From Ecdyonurus torrentis (lineage: Eukaryota; Arthropoda; Insecta; Ephemeroptera; Heptageniidae): DNA of 64,000 bases. This document shows, piece by piece, positions 11,605 to 25,600 of the stretch (position 1 is its first letter; each line of letters opens with the position of its first letter). The position numbers and the translations under genes are program-made. The notes beneath the pieces were generated by a model. It saw only the letters and a program-made list of their open reading frames with translations, was not told the DNA's origin and made no database searches. The stretch covers positions 3,658,001 through 3,722,000 of the forward strand of contig OX439129.1 of NCBI GenBank assembly GCA_949318235.1, written 5' to 3'.

Positions 11605-12270
11605 CGGTACCGAATCTTAGTTGCATTGAGATCGGAAAACTGTATTTCGTAAGGGTGCCGCCCTTAAAATTTTAAGTGGTCAATGTCACAATTTTTTTAT
11701 GGTCACCATCATCTTTGTTGGTTCAAGTTGACTCAGAACCGACGTTAGTTGCCCTTAAATCGGAGAACTTTTGTTTGCAAGGGTGCCACCCTTAAATCCT
11801 CCAGGGGTCAATTTTATAAATTTTTAGTGGTCACCATTGTCCTAGTAGGCTCAAGTTAACCCAGAACCTTCGTTTATTGCACTAAATTTGGAGAACTTTT
11901 ATTCGCAAGGGTGCCACCCTTAAATCCTCCAGGGGTCAATTTTATAAATTTTTAGTGGTCACCATTGTCCTAGTAGGGTCACGTTAACCCATAACCATCA
12001 ATTATTGCTCAAAAATTGGACAACTTTTGTTTGCAAGGGTGCCACCCTTAAATCCTCCAGGGGTCAATTTTATAATTTTTAGTGGTCACCATTTTCCTTG
12101 TATTATCAAGTTAACCCGATACTGACACTTATGGCATTGAAATTGGAGAATATTTGTTTGCTAGGGTGGCACCCTTTAATCTTCCAGGGTTTAATTTTAT
12201 TATTTTTAAAGGTCATCGTTGTTTTGTCAGGACAAGCTACCCCGGTAACGTCGTTGGTTGCGTCAAAATC
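11605..12270. repeat. 128-bp satellite, five units (right palindrome arm)
   Basis: This is the inverted copy of the left-arm array with one additional unit, around 11,830-11,955, resembling its neighbour. The 4-versus-5 difference fits unequal exchange or slippage after the arms arose. Confidence 0.8.
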
Positions 12271-14788
12271 GAAGAACTTCTATATCGGTGGTTGAAAACA
12301 ACCCTGAAACACCCCTTAAGGGTTGAAAATTAAAAATTAAAATCCCTTTCCAACTTCCTCATTTTTTGCACCATCATAGGTGCTCAATTAATGTACATAA
12401 TCCTGCCCAGGGTTATAGTTTTTTATTTAAAGTTATTCTTCCTTAACCATTAAAAACTCAAACATAGTTTCAAATGCAACCCTGTTCAACCTCTTAATTC
12501 AGATAAAAGTGAGCAAATTCAGGGGTTAGAAACATCAGAAATTAAAAATGCAAGGGTTTTACTCTAGACCCTGCAAGTTTCATGAACTTATTCTAATTTT
12601 GATCAAATCAAATGAAATGGTCCTTCGGGTCATCTTTCACATGCTTTGCATTGCTAATTTGCCACACAGACATCTTCCCACTATTTGAGATTTTAGTTGA
12701 AGAGGGGCGCGGTCGTGTCGTTGTGGAAAAAGCCCATGGGAAGAAGTTCTCGTAAACTCACATATGATTAGACCCAAAGCCCTTCCGTAGCCCCGCAAAC
12801 TCGTGATCATCCTACGAGATATGCAACTTTTTCCGTATCTTTTACGTCATATAATTATACGGCTTTATACTATAGAAAAATTTCTTGTGGGTTGCATATC
12901 TCGCAGAATGAAAGCAAAAGTTTTTGGGACTACTATGGGGCTTTGGGGCATCAAATAAACACTTCATCTCGTTATCTATTGAAAAATCCATGTTCCAACC
13001 CCTTTCATAAACTTCTTCTTCTTTTTTTTTTTTTTTTTTTTTTACTGCTGACGTTCACTTAAACACAAACTTCGAGATAACACGCGTTACACCAGTCACT
13101 ATATAGACTGCAGGTAGTATTTTACTATTAATTTTTACCTATTCCAGAGAGGATTATGTTTTCATACAACTTATAAGTGAAAAATAAAATGGAAAATTGA
13201 TTCAGTAGATCTCGATTAATCACGTACTTACGGTACGTACAGCTAGGTGTGAAACCCGTGGTCACGTGACTTCAAGCTTTTTTTCCAGCTTTTTTGCTAA
13301 TTGAGCTAGAGAGGTAAAACCAACGCCATTCTTATTTTTTTTGAAAAAAATTTAGGCTCGATTTTGATTTTCGTATCTAGCTCAAAAACTTCAGAACTTG
13401 CCCAAATACATGCTAATTTTTGGAAAAAATACACTGTGACCAAAATTTCAAGAGATGTGATTGTTTTTTTTACATTTTTCTCTACCAAGAAGATCATTTT
13501 TCCTCACAATGTGTATAAATTCGAGTTCCTCATAAAATTTCCTTTCTTTTTTTATATAATATCATCATTTTGAACAATTTTTTAACGCAAAAATTTGGTG
13601 ATAACAAATTACATTTTCTCCATATTTAAGGAAATTGCAGTACGTCACAGCAGCAATAGCAAAAGTTTGCAAGTTATGAAATTTGACTTCTTCCCTAATT
13701 ATTTTACCAGAATGAAACTTTCTCCATTGTTTCTAACTTTAAAAAATATTTTGATCCATATGCGGGTGTCCCTACTTTGGTCCAGTAGAACGGAATGACG
13801 CGCAGGGTGCCCCGTAATTACCTCAGTGGGTGGGTGTATCTGTGAGCTGTGATTGTTTTTGTTTTGTTTTTTTTTTTTTAATTTTTTTCTACCAAAAAGA
13901 TAATTTTTTCTCACAATATGTATAAATTTGAGTTTCCCATAAAATTTCCTACATTTTCAAACCAAACATTAATTTTTTACGACATTAGTTCAATGGAAAA
14001 ACTCACGATTAAAAAGTACAATTTTCCCATATCTAGAAAAGTAAACAATTTAAACCAGATTCGCACTAAACTAGTTAAGTCAGATCCTTCAATCGTTTTA
14101 AGGAATTTAAAACTGTTTTTTTGCATAAACCATGATACAATAAAGAGCTTAAACCAGATTAAGAAATTTCGTGAATCCCAACCTATAAATTAAAAATACT
14201 TTTAATATGCATTGATCAAAATTTTGCAGTTCTTTAATAACTAACTTTATCCATTTTTTGTACTTAATTTTTATTTAAAATAATATATGAAAAAATAAAA
14301 TAAATGTAATTTATGTAACTATAGAGTATTAAAAGTATATTGATTTTAAAAAATTAATTTTAAAATAGCTATATTATTGTATGTTTATTTTAGGCAATTT
14401 TAAAATTTCGCGCCAATTTGTTGAATTTGCGACGTTGCAACATCTCCTTGTTGTTTTCGATCGGAATTATAACGATCACCTAAAGACCGCTTTACAGAAT
14501 CGCAAAAATTCCGATTGTCGGTATCGTGTCGGAATCTTGTTTACCTATCGTTATTATTCCGATTGTTTATAACAAAGTTACAGAATCGCCCCCCGAAGAG
14601 TAAAAAATTACCTCAATTTTTCTGTTTAAGGGGCCCTTTGGGACCTTTTACTTCACAATACAAAAAAATAAATAATAAATATCATAATTTTGGTTTTCTG
14701 ACTACGAAATTTTAAAATTTCTAAAAAATCGACCAGTAAAATTCGGCGCTATAATAATTTGAATTCTAAAAATCAGCACCGCACGCCA

Positions 14789-14895
<107 letters not shown>

Positions 14896-15229
14896 AACCA
14901 GAAGGATGACGGACAGACGACGGACATAAAAAGGAAAGAATGAAAACAATTACATTCGTGCAACGCGGGTTACGTAATAAAAAAAAATGATGTTTTTTTT
15001 ACACGGAAAAAAAAGTTTTTTTTTATTTTATGCTTTTATAACATTAACCCTAGAATGTGTAGACCTGGACATTTGGACCTTTTACGTCTTTAAATGCAAT
15101 TTTCTATTTGAAGTTATCACTTAATCATTTTGGGAGTTTTTGACATCCTCAAACATATAAACATTGTTTTTTCTAAAAATTTATCTACTTCAAAAATAAA
15201 TTAGTTTAATTTGTATTAATTTTTTAAAA
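14896..15229. other. No gene seen
   Basis: A short GACGGAC tract, then AT-rich sequence with oligo(T) and oligo(A) runs. No open frame or repeat worth naming. Confidence 0.6.
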
Positions 15230-15521
15230 AAATAAAAACGTGAACGGTGCTATAGGTCCAAAAAACACAGTGTCATTCGCCATGACAGCCTAGAGAAACC
15301 GTGGAAACATCAAGGCTCACTGGTCGGTGCAATCACATCAATCATGCATCTCCCGAATACTGTGCGTCATCATGGATTTGCATGTAAACATTCATCGTTT
15401 AACGTGTTGTGCTCTCACACTTGACGTACGCACCCAGCAGTGGCTCGAACCTATACTCGGTGAGGAGTACAGAGTTGCGAGTCAGCTGCCTTCACCACTC
15501 GGCCATACCAGCTCGATATGA
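15230..15521 (-). mobile_element. tRNA-derived SINE, minus strand
   Basis: On the minus strand an A box TGGCCGAGTGG (15,495-15,505) and a B box GGTTCGAGCC (15,442-15,451) have normal tRNA spacing and resemble class II (Leu/Ser) tRNAs. The 5' and 3' acceptor strands do not pair, so this is not a working tRNA but the polymerase III head of a SINE. The unrelated body runs left for about 210 bases and ends near an A/T-rich tail around 15,210-15,235. Confidence 0.6.
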
Positions 15522-15522
<1 letters not shown>

Positions 15523-15580
<58 letters not shown>

Positions 15581-15599
15581 ACTCTATTTCTCTCACTCC

Positions 15600-15645
<46 letters not shown>

Positions 15646-15646
15646 G
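15523..15646. repeat. (TC)n microsatellite with interruptions
   Basis: CT/TC run broken by CACTCTATTT and CACTCCAACT words. It directly abuts the 5' side of the SINE head. Confidence 0.95.
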
Positions 15647-15743
15647 CCGTAGTAATAGCAGAAAAAAATTGAGTACAGTTTCTTGTCAAACAATAACATA
15701 TAAAAAAAAATTTAATAAAGAAAGTTAAATACATTAAGTATTG

Positions 15744-15746
<3 letters not shown>

Positions 15747-15829
<83 letters not shown>

Positions 15830-15845
15830 AGGAGAGAGAGAGATT
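15747..15845. repeat. (AG)n microsatellite
   Basis: AG run of about 100 bases. It is the reverse complement of the (TC)n run 100 bases to the left, so the two can pair as a hairpin. Confidence 0.95.
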
Positions 15846-16561
15846 GAGAGATATAAAAAAAAAAAGTGTTAAATCCGTCAACATTTTAAAATGTTAGCAT
15901 TTATTTTATTATTTGTAATTTTGGTATACTAAAATAAATTTAATTATACTTAAATTAAGAATAGAAGTAAAATATAGAATTAAATTTTTATAAACGTGTG
16001 TCCATATGAATATATCAATGTATTATAATAATTTACTTATGAGTTAAAAACTGCAAAATATACTGTTAAATATATATACAAAATATTCCAATATTTTAAT
16101 AATAATAAATTAACATTTAATCATATTTCTTTTGTTTATCTTTTCGAGATGTATCAAATAATTTTAACTTCTAAAAAGAACCCAAAAATACAAATTTATT
16201 TACCAAAAGAAATGCAAATTCAAAGAAAACTAAAATATTTTTTTTTAATAAATTTGACTTCTTTTTAGTAATTGCTTTTTCTAATTGCTTTCAATAAATT
16301 TTCAAACAATCAGCTCAGTTAGTTTAAATGCTATAAAGATATGAGAGTGCGATAACTTCTAGTTAGGAACTAGCAGCATTTACAAGCTGTGCTTCCTGCC
16401 TCAACTGATGCGTGCGCGCCGTGAATAATGCACTTCATTAAGAAACTAGTTTTTGCGTGAATTATTTGTCTTCGATATTAATTCATTATTACTACTAATA
16501 ACGTTTTATTTACAATACTACTATGATAAAAATATATAATATTTAAAATAATATATTACTT
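15846..16561. other. No gene seen
   Basis: AT-rich sequence without an open frame over 60 codons or a clear repeat. A slightly GC-richer patch lies at 16,360-16,440. Confidence 0.6.
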
Positions 16562-16722
16562 GCCACGTGTTTAGTTAGAAAAAAAAAACATCGCCGTCAC
16601 AAGTAACGAATTTCATGTGCTGTAAGCAAAGGTTATTTGCCACTCAGGGTGGCCGTAAAAGGTGCATATTTCCCACTTTTGCTAAAAATCAAAATTTCTA
16701 ATATCCCATAGAAACGCGTGCC
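16562..16722. mobile_element. Diverged copy of the 6595-6790 MITE
   Basis: Shares GCCACGTGTTTAGTTAG-type and AAACGCGTGCCC-type ends and the inner words TTCATGTGCTGTAAGCA and GGTGGCCGTAAAAGGTGCAT. More decayed than the 6.6-kb copy; a short (TA)n run follows at 16,738. Confidence 0.6.
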
Positions 16723-16740
16723 CAAGGAAATGTATATTTA

Positions 16741-16784
<44 letters not shown>

Positions 16785-16899
16785 AATTCATTACAAAACT
16801 AAGTCATAGTTTAATATTTTTAGGTATCAAAAAGTCCACTTACTTTAAGTTTTAATATTAACGAATAACTTTAGTAATATGATGGTTAGAAGAAGATCA

Positions 16900-17335
16900 A
16901 TAGAGGAAGTTGATACGTGGCAAATCTTAATATATTGTCTATATACTTACTATCATAACATAGAACTGCACTACAGGTCGTTATATAAACTACACACAAA
17001 TGTTAAGTCAGCTTCTATATACGTGGCAGATCTTAATATATTGTCTATATACTGACTATCATAACATAGAACTGCACTACAGGTCGTGATATAAAATACA
17101 CACAAATGTTAAGTCAGCTTCTATATACGTGGCAGATCTTAATATATTGTCTATATACTGACTATCATAACATAGAACTGCACTACAGGTCGTTATATAA
17201 AATACACACAAATGTTAAGTCAGCTTCTATATACGTGGCAGATCTTAATATATTGTCTATATACTGACTATCATAACATAGAACTGCACTACAGGTCGTT
17301 ATATAAAATACACACAAATGTTAAGTCAGCTTCTA
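16900..17335. repeat. Tandem repeat, unit about 107 bp, four copies
   Basis: Units contain ACGTGGCAGATCTTAATATA, GAACTGCACTACAGGTCG and ACACAAATGTTAAGTCAGC, and are nearly identical to each other, which suggests recent amplification. Confidence 0.9.
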
Positions 17336-17344
17336 TAACTTTAA

Positions 17345-17739
17345 TCAATGAGACTACAGGACTCTTCTTCTCTAAAAGTCACTCTCTTGAAGAAAACGTT
17401 CCATATATAATTCACCTTTAGATATTGTTCTCAAATAGGTATTACTCATTTTCGAAAGTAACTAAAGAAATTTTTGTTTTTTGCTATGCTAAAATTAAAT
17501 TTTAGTTAAATCAAATTAAATTAATTAATTAATTAAATAATAAATTAATTTATTTTTTATTAATTAAATTTAATTCAAATTTAAATTGTAGTATATAATG
17601 CCAACATAAAATGTGTGCACATTTATTTCGATATACCACAGATTTTAACTGAAAAAAAGAAAGTTCTGTATACAAACTACACACATTTATTGAGCTTCCT
17701 CCCATATTGTAACTTAATGTCCAATAAAAATAAAGATAA
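17345..17739. other. No gene seen
   Basis: AT-rich sequence with TTAAT-rich simple stretches at 17,515-17,575. Confidence 0.55.
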
Positions 17740-17830
17740 TCCACGTATGTCCTATGCTTAGTAATGTTATTCGCAGCTCAATCATTGCACCAAATTGTAT
17801 ATGTATATTCTGACGTCATGCGCACACACT
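17740..17830. mobile_element. Fragment of the TAGGGTG-type MITE
   Basis: Words CCTATGCTTAGTAATGTTAT and TGACGTCATGCGCACACACT match the right end of the MITE copies at 56,162, 58,326 and 62,688 (CCTATGCTGAGCAATGTTAT, TGACGTCATGCGTACACACA). Confidence 0.6.
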
Positions 17831-18348
<518 letters not shown>

Positions 18349-18350
<2 letters not shown>

Positions 18351-18648
18351 TAGTATTCATAAAATTTTTCAATAAAGCAATACGCCGCCTCAATGAAGTT
18401 GCTGCCCGATAATTGCATTTCTCAGACCTCATGCAGCTTGCTTGCGTAACAACCAAAATGCATGTGTGTGTTGTAAAGGTAGGGGTCCACATTTACTACT
18501 TTTTTCCTCTCTTTACTGGTGTTGCATGCACATCTCTGTCTCTCTCTCTCTCTCTCTCTCGATCGCCCAAACACACGCTCTATGGAAATGCGGGCACTTT
18601 TTCTACAATGTTTCTTTTTGCCCATACGAATATAATTTTTTTTACTAT

Positions 18649-18730
<82 letters not shown>

Positions 18731-18908
18731 ATGTGCATACGCCTCGAGTAGAGAGACTAAAAAAGGAGTAAATCTGGCCCCTTACCTTTACAACACACAC
18801 ATGCATGTTTGGTTGTTACGCAAAGCAAGAAGTCTGAGAAATGCAATTATCGGGCAGCCACTTCATTGGAGCGGCGTATTGCTTTAATGATAAATTTTAT
18901 GGATTGTA
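18349..18908. mobile_element. Small foldback element in (TA)n
   Basis: Arms 18,349-18,492 and 18,776-18,908 are inverted copies (GCAATACGCCGCCTCAATGA pairs with its near complement at 18,866). The loop holds (TC)n at 18,537 and a (CA)n/(GA)n compound microsatellite at 18,652-18,727. Both outer edges lie in (TA)n. Confidence 0.8.

Positions 18909-18980
<72 letters not shown>
18909..18980. repeat. (TA)n microsatellite
   Basis: A pure TA run separating two transposable elements. Confidence 0.95.
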
Positions 18981-18983
<3 letters not shown>

Positions 18984-19554
18984 CTGCTGCTGAAAAGAGC
19001 TCTTTTAATCGCTCTTTTTACCTCTTAATTCAGAGTTAAGAACTCTTACAAAAGAGCTCTGAAAGAGTGACTGGCAGATCGGTCAAATGAGACACTTTTC
19101 AGAGCTCTTTTTTCAGACCGGTAAGAGCACTTTTCAGAGCTCTTTATTAAGTTCAATGCAGATCTGTTAAATTTCAGGAATTTAAGCTACTTAGGGCACA
19201 AATTAGTCATTTTTCTCTTCCAATTTCGTCTGAGGCCACGTAGGTCAGGCATTTAACACTTACAGACAGAAATTATTAGTATTGGGAAAAAATAATAATT
19301 AAAAAACAAAAACATTGACCATCTTTTCAAGGTAATAAATAAGGCTACACAATCAGTATCCTAATATACATAAATTATAGTAAAAAATAATATTATCAAA
19401 AAATGTGTGAACTTCAAGTCACGTCACTTAGGTCAGGCAGTAAATATCTAAACAAAAACACAAATTTATGTAAAAATAGAATAAAAATAAAATACTGCGC
19501 TATAAAAAAAAATAGTGTTATAATTAGCCAGAATGATAATAATGTCAATACAAT

Positions 19555-20290
19555 GATGGCCTGGGTCCTCGGTACCAGTCCGTCAACTGTTGCTGACACT
19601 GAAAAAAAAATGTAATTTTTATTTGTCAATTTGATTGCAAAGTCATGGCAATGTTGGCCTGGGACCTCGGTACCAGTCCGTCAAATGTTGTTGACACTGA
19701 AAAAAAAAGTTATTATTTACAGTCACTTTTATTGCAAAGTCATGGCAATGTTGGCCTGCGTCCTTGGTACCAGTCCGTCAAATGTTGTTGACACTGAAAA
19801 AAAAGTTATTATTTATCAGTCACTTTTATTGCAAAGTCATGGCAATGTTGGCCTGCATCCTCGGTACCAGTCCGTCAAATATTGTTGACACTGAAAAAAA
19901 AAGTTATTATTTATCAGTCACTTTTATTGCAAAGTCATGGCAATGTTGGCCTGCGTCCTTGGTACCAGTCCATCAAATGTTGTTGACACTGAAAAAAAAA
20001 AGTTATTATTTATCAGTCACTTTTATTGCAAAGTCATGGCAATGTTGGCCTTCGTCCTTGGTACCAGTCCGTCAAATGTTGTTGACACTGAAAAAAAAAG
20101 TTATTATTTATCAGTCACTTTTATTGCAAAGTCATGGCAATGTTGGCCTGCGTCCTTGGTACCAGTCCGTCAAAAGTTGTTGACACTGAAAAAAAAAGTT
20201 ATTATTTATCAGTCACTTTTATTGCAAAGTCATGGCAATGTTGGCCTGTGTCCTTGGTACCAGTCCGTCAAAAGTTGTTAACACTGAAAA
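19555..20290. repeat. Satellite A, unit 96-98 bp, eight copies
   Basis: Each unit contains GCAAAGTCATGGCAATGTTG, GGTACCAGTCC, TGTTGACACTG and an oligo(A) run. GGTACC recurs at 19,571, 19,669, 19,766, 19,863, 19,961, 20,060, 20,158 and 20,256. Open frames here are artefacts of the repeat. Confidence 0.95.
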
Positions 20291-20324
20291 AAAAAAAGTA
20301 CCTTTTTGTTATAGTCAGTTTGAT

Positions 20325-21130
20325 TAATAAAAGGCAATGTAATGATACATCACCCGGTTGTACATATGGGTATTATGTACTTACGATAGGTCTAATACAT
20401 CCCCCGGGCAGACAGATAAAGTGATCTGAAATCAATAATAATACATGCCATGCATGGTATGATTGCTATACATGGGTATTATGTACTTACGATAGGTCCA
20501 ATACATCCCCCGGGCAGACAGATAAAGTGATCTGAAATCAATAATAATACATGCCATGCATGGTATGATTGCTATACATGGGTATTATGTACTTACGATA
20601 GGTCCAATACATCCTCCGGGTAGACAGATAAAGTGATCTGAAATCAATAATAATACATGCCATGCATGGTATGATTGATGTACATGGATATTATGTACTT
20701 ACGATAGGTCTAATACATCCTTCGGGTGGACAGACAAAGTGATCTAAAATCAATAATAATACATGCCATGCATGGTATGATTGCTGTACATGGATATTAT
20801 GTACTTACGATAGGTCCAATACATCCTCCGGGTGGACAGATAAAGTGATCTGAAATCAATAATAATACATACCATGCATGGTATGATTGCTGAACATGGA
20901 TATTATGTACTTACGATAGGTCTAATACATCCTTCGGGTGGACAGACAAAGTGATCTAAAATCAATAATAATACATACCATGCATGGTATGATTGATGTA
21001 CATGGATATTATGTACTTACGATAGGTCTAATACATCCTCCGAGTGGACAGACAATGTGATCTGAAATCAATAATAATACATACCATGCATGGTATGATT
21101 GCTGTACATGGATATTATGTACTTACGATA
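20325..21130. repeat. Satellite B, unit 105-106 bp, about 7.5 copies
   Basis: Each unit contains ATTATGTACTTACGATAGGT, ACAGATAAAGTGATCTGAAA and the perfect 16-base palindrome ATACCATGCATGGTAT (or a one-base variant). Starts of the GTACTTACG word are near 20,378, 20,483, 20,588, 20,695, 20,801, 20,907, 21,013 and 21,119. Confidence 0.95.
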
Positions 21131-21275
21131 GCTTGCATACATACATACATACATTGCATTAACATTGTTTACCGGTATTATCCCAGTATCATGCATAATA
21201 CACGTGTATAAATGTATTGTATGTATGTTATGCATGGTAAATATACCGGTAAAGAATGTATGTATGTACATACAA
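21131..21275. repeat. Imperfect hairpin after satellite B
   Basis: CATACATACATACATTGC and TTTACCGGTATTAT on the left pair with ATACCGGTAAAGAATG and TATGTATGTACATAC on the right. Confidence 0.6.
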
Positions 21276-22007
21276 TTTCATGCGTAAGATTAACAGGTCA
21301 ACCAACTGTTAATAACAAAAAAAAAAAGCAATACATGAGTTATTACAGAATAAAAAGCACATACTTATCTATCAAAGTCCAAATATCTGCTTCTCTTACC
21401 CCAATTTAATAAGAAAATTGGTGAAATTGTGGCAAAAATTACAAACGACTTCTCGCTCACCAGCAGAACATGAAACAAAAAGAGATTCCCTTAGCTTAAC
21501 GACGAAATATTAGTTACCAGAACTATACACATCATTTCAACATACCTTAATGATGTTCATAATATATTGCTCAACATAATTTGGCTGCACATTTATGTAA
21601 AAGATAAATATTTCCAGGAACAAAACGCCGGCACAACAACACAAAAACAAACATTTCAATCGATCATGAAAATTTGATCACGTGACCTAGTAGCGGCTCT
21701 GTGATTGGCGGAACACTGATTGGGTGGGACGCGCGGCGCGAAAGCAGAGCGTCGTCTTAGAAAAGAGTGTTCAGAGTATTTTAAGATCGAATTGAATTTT
21801 ATAAATAAATAAAAACGTCATAATTGTTTTAAAAACTTGGCCTAATCAATGTACATTGCTGTTACATGATAATACCCGCTTGTATTTATTATTTTTCTTG
21901 CATAAAAACAAGAAAAATGAAGGGAAAAAATCAGTCTGAATTCAGAGTTGTCATACACTTTTTTAAGAGAGATCTAAATCCCTCGACGTAACTCTTTTCA
22001 GCAGCAG

Positions 22008-22250
<243 letters not shown>

Positions 22251-23546
22251 ATAATTTTTTTTTTGAAAATTTATGCCTTGTTTGGCTCTATTTATGATGG
22301 TAATAACTATTAAATGTCTCATTATTACTACAAATATTAAAGAAGATAATTAGTTTCTTACTTCTCCTGAAAATTAGTTAAAAGTGGACAACGGACATTA
22401 GTAACCTTTGAATCAAATGGACATCCGACATTAGTAAACTTTGAACCAATTGGACATCGGACAATATAGCGGAACCACGACGATAATCGGTATATTGCCT
22501 ATAAATATGATGCTATAATTTTTGTATTGCACGTTACGGTATAATAGCAACAGTGCAAAATATGACGCAACTCACCAAAAATATGCGTAAAAATTAGTAT
22601 TACTTGCTTCAAAGTTGACTTAAATAAAATATGTAAAAAGAAAAAAAATGATCGCCGTATACAAGATCTAATATTCAAAATTCATTTCATTTTGTTTTTA
22701 AGTTCACGTAGTTATACTTTTAAAAAAATTGTTACAAATTAATACATCAGAAAATATATAGGAGTATAGTTTTAAGAAATTGTCACAAACAAAATTATGT
22801 CACAATTAATAAATATATTTAGCTCTTTTTTTGAACCATATACTGTTTAGGTTTGTTCAATTATTTCTATGCAACTGCAGACAAAAAAAATGTCAAAATA
22901 AAATTTAGATTCAAAGAACTCATATTATGCTGACTTGCAACTTCGCTAAAAATAATAATAATAACAAATTTAAAAAAAAAGCAATCTGCTATGAAACAAA
23001 AAATTAAGGCGCGCAATTCAGTATTTTTAAATGAATCTATACAAAATTGATGAATTTATTCTAAAATAAAGAAAAAAATATAAATTCAATGCATGTATTT
23101 ACGCAGGTTGCTCAACTATGGATAATTAATATTTCGGGGTTATGAATTTTATACGAAATTTTTATTTTCTATGTGAATAAAAAAAAAGGAATTTCAAAAT
23201 AAGTGCAAAAACAGCTATATATAGGGGTGGTTTAACACTATACTGTTTTGCGACCTGTTTGCGATGAAATTTACAGATTAAATTTTTTATAGCGTTCCAT
23301 GTTTTTACAGAGAAGAACAGGTCAAAACATAATATACATACAAAGAAATAAAATATGATAACAACTAATTAAATATTATTGTCTGGTATTGTATTTAAAA
23401 AGTCATTATGAGTTTTTTTTTAATAGAAACTATTACTAAAACACCTTTTTCTTATTTCTCTATTTTCATACAATAATTTTTTTTTATATAATTGTATATA
23501 TAATAAATATTTGTAATCAATTCTTAAACCAACAAATGCTAATTAA

Positions 23547-25071
<1,525 letters not shown>

Positions 25072-25514
25072 TTAAAAATGTTAATGTTTTTTATAAATGT
25101 TTTAAAAAACTCTAAATTGACATCTGCGTAATTTTAAGTGGAAGTACTGACAACTAACCGTAATAACCCGGTAAGCATATTTACAAACCCTCTACACGTA
25201 CAGCATAGCCTTTAAATAATGTACGCTGATTGGGCAGAATACGCGGAAGGGTTGAAATTTTTTTCATAAAATAGTCCGATTGGAAATGTTGAAGTTTAAA
25301 TGTTGTTATTGAAATAATTGTCCACGTTTTAACATCACAAAAGTCTACTCATTGTTCCCTATCGTGTAATAATTATTAGATGCTAAATATTTAGTGTCAA
25401 ACATCTTTATTATAATAATAACAAGTTGTTTTTTCATACATTGTTGCCTTATTTTACAGAATTTATTTCTATATTAATACTTATCCATGTTATTTCATTA
25501 AAGATATCAATGAC

Positions 25515-25600
25515 ATTCATGGCGCAATGGTATAAGTCTCTGACTCAGCATTAGATTTTTTTTATTAAGTATGGGTTCGAATCCTGAGAGTAGCAAACTT
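25515..25600 (+). other. tRNA-like A/B box module in left foldback arm
   Basis: An A box-like TGGCGCAATGG at 25,520-25,530 and a perfect B box GGTTCGAATCC at 25,574-25,584 are in polymerase III spacing. The acceptor strands do not pair, so it is a tRNA-derived promoter or SINE head, not a tRNA gene. A decayed second version (GGTGTAATGGTATTAAGTC ... AGTTTGAATCT) follows near 26,095-26,165. Confidence 0.55.

Larger units (their letters stand above)
8906..13851. repeat. Giant palindrome, arms about 2.1 kb, loop about 0.6 kb
   Basis: Left arm 8906-11,008 and right arm 11,605-13,851 are nearly identical inverted copies. Landmarks pair throughout: an oligo(A) run near 9707 with oligo(T) near 13,023, GTCACGTGAC near 9480 with its inverse near 13,261, and the same 65-residue chance frame at 10,454-10,651 and 12,098-12,295 with no residue difference. 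The right arm is longer because it has one more 128-bp satellite unit. The loop 11,009-11,604 contains G-rich tracts near 11,028-11,045 and no gene. Confidence 0.9.
7527..14597. mobile_element. Large non-autonomous foldback element (GGGGGCGATTCTGTAAC ends)
   Basis: Inverted ends GGGGGCGATTCTGTAAC and GTTACAGAATCGCCCCC lie inside the hAT-like element. Near the left end AACGATTGTT, its inverse and a CCGACCGGTCGG palindrome form local hairpins. The interior holds the giant palindrome and the satellite. Positions 7700-8650 and 13,900-14,450 are AT-rich and without a gene. No protein of any known transposase family is encoded. Confidence 0.65.
18981..22010. mobile_element. 3.0-kb TIR element carrying two satellite arrays
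   Basis: Perfect 19-base inverted ends, ACCCTGCTGCTGAAAAGAG at 18,981 and its complement ending at 22,010, flanked by (TA)n. Just inside the left end are several copies of AAGAGCTCTTTT-type words. No transposase is encoded. The interior is mostly two unrelated tandem arrays (19,555-20,290 and 20,325-21,130), and 21,660-21,760 is a GC-richer patch with GATCACGTGACC. Confidence 0.85.

Noticed and set aside
10454..12295. Two identical 65-codon frames on opposite strands
   Set aside because: They are the same sequence in the two palindrome arms, lie inside the satellite units and show no domain.
15444..15521. A functional tRNA-Leu/Ser gene
   Set aside because: A and B boxes are good, but the acceptor strands do not pair and no CCA-type end geometry is present; a SINE head is simpler.
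19631..20424. Overlapping frames of 85-139 codons in satellite A
   Set aside because: Open only because the unit length allows it; the same peptide recurs in shifted frames, which is not coding behaviour.
19555..21130. Regular repeat arrays that might suggest CRISPR
   Set aside because: Units are contiguous tandem repeats without unique spacers, in a eukaryotic genome.
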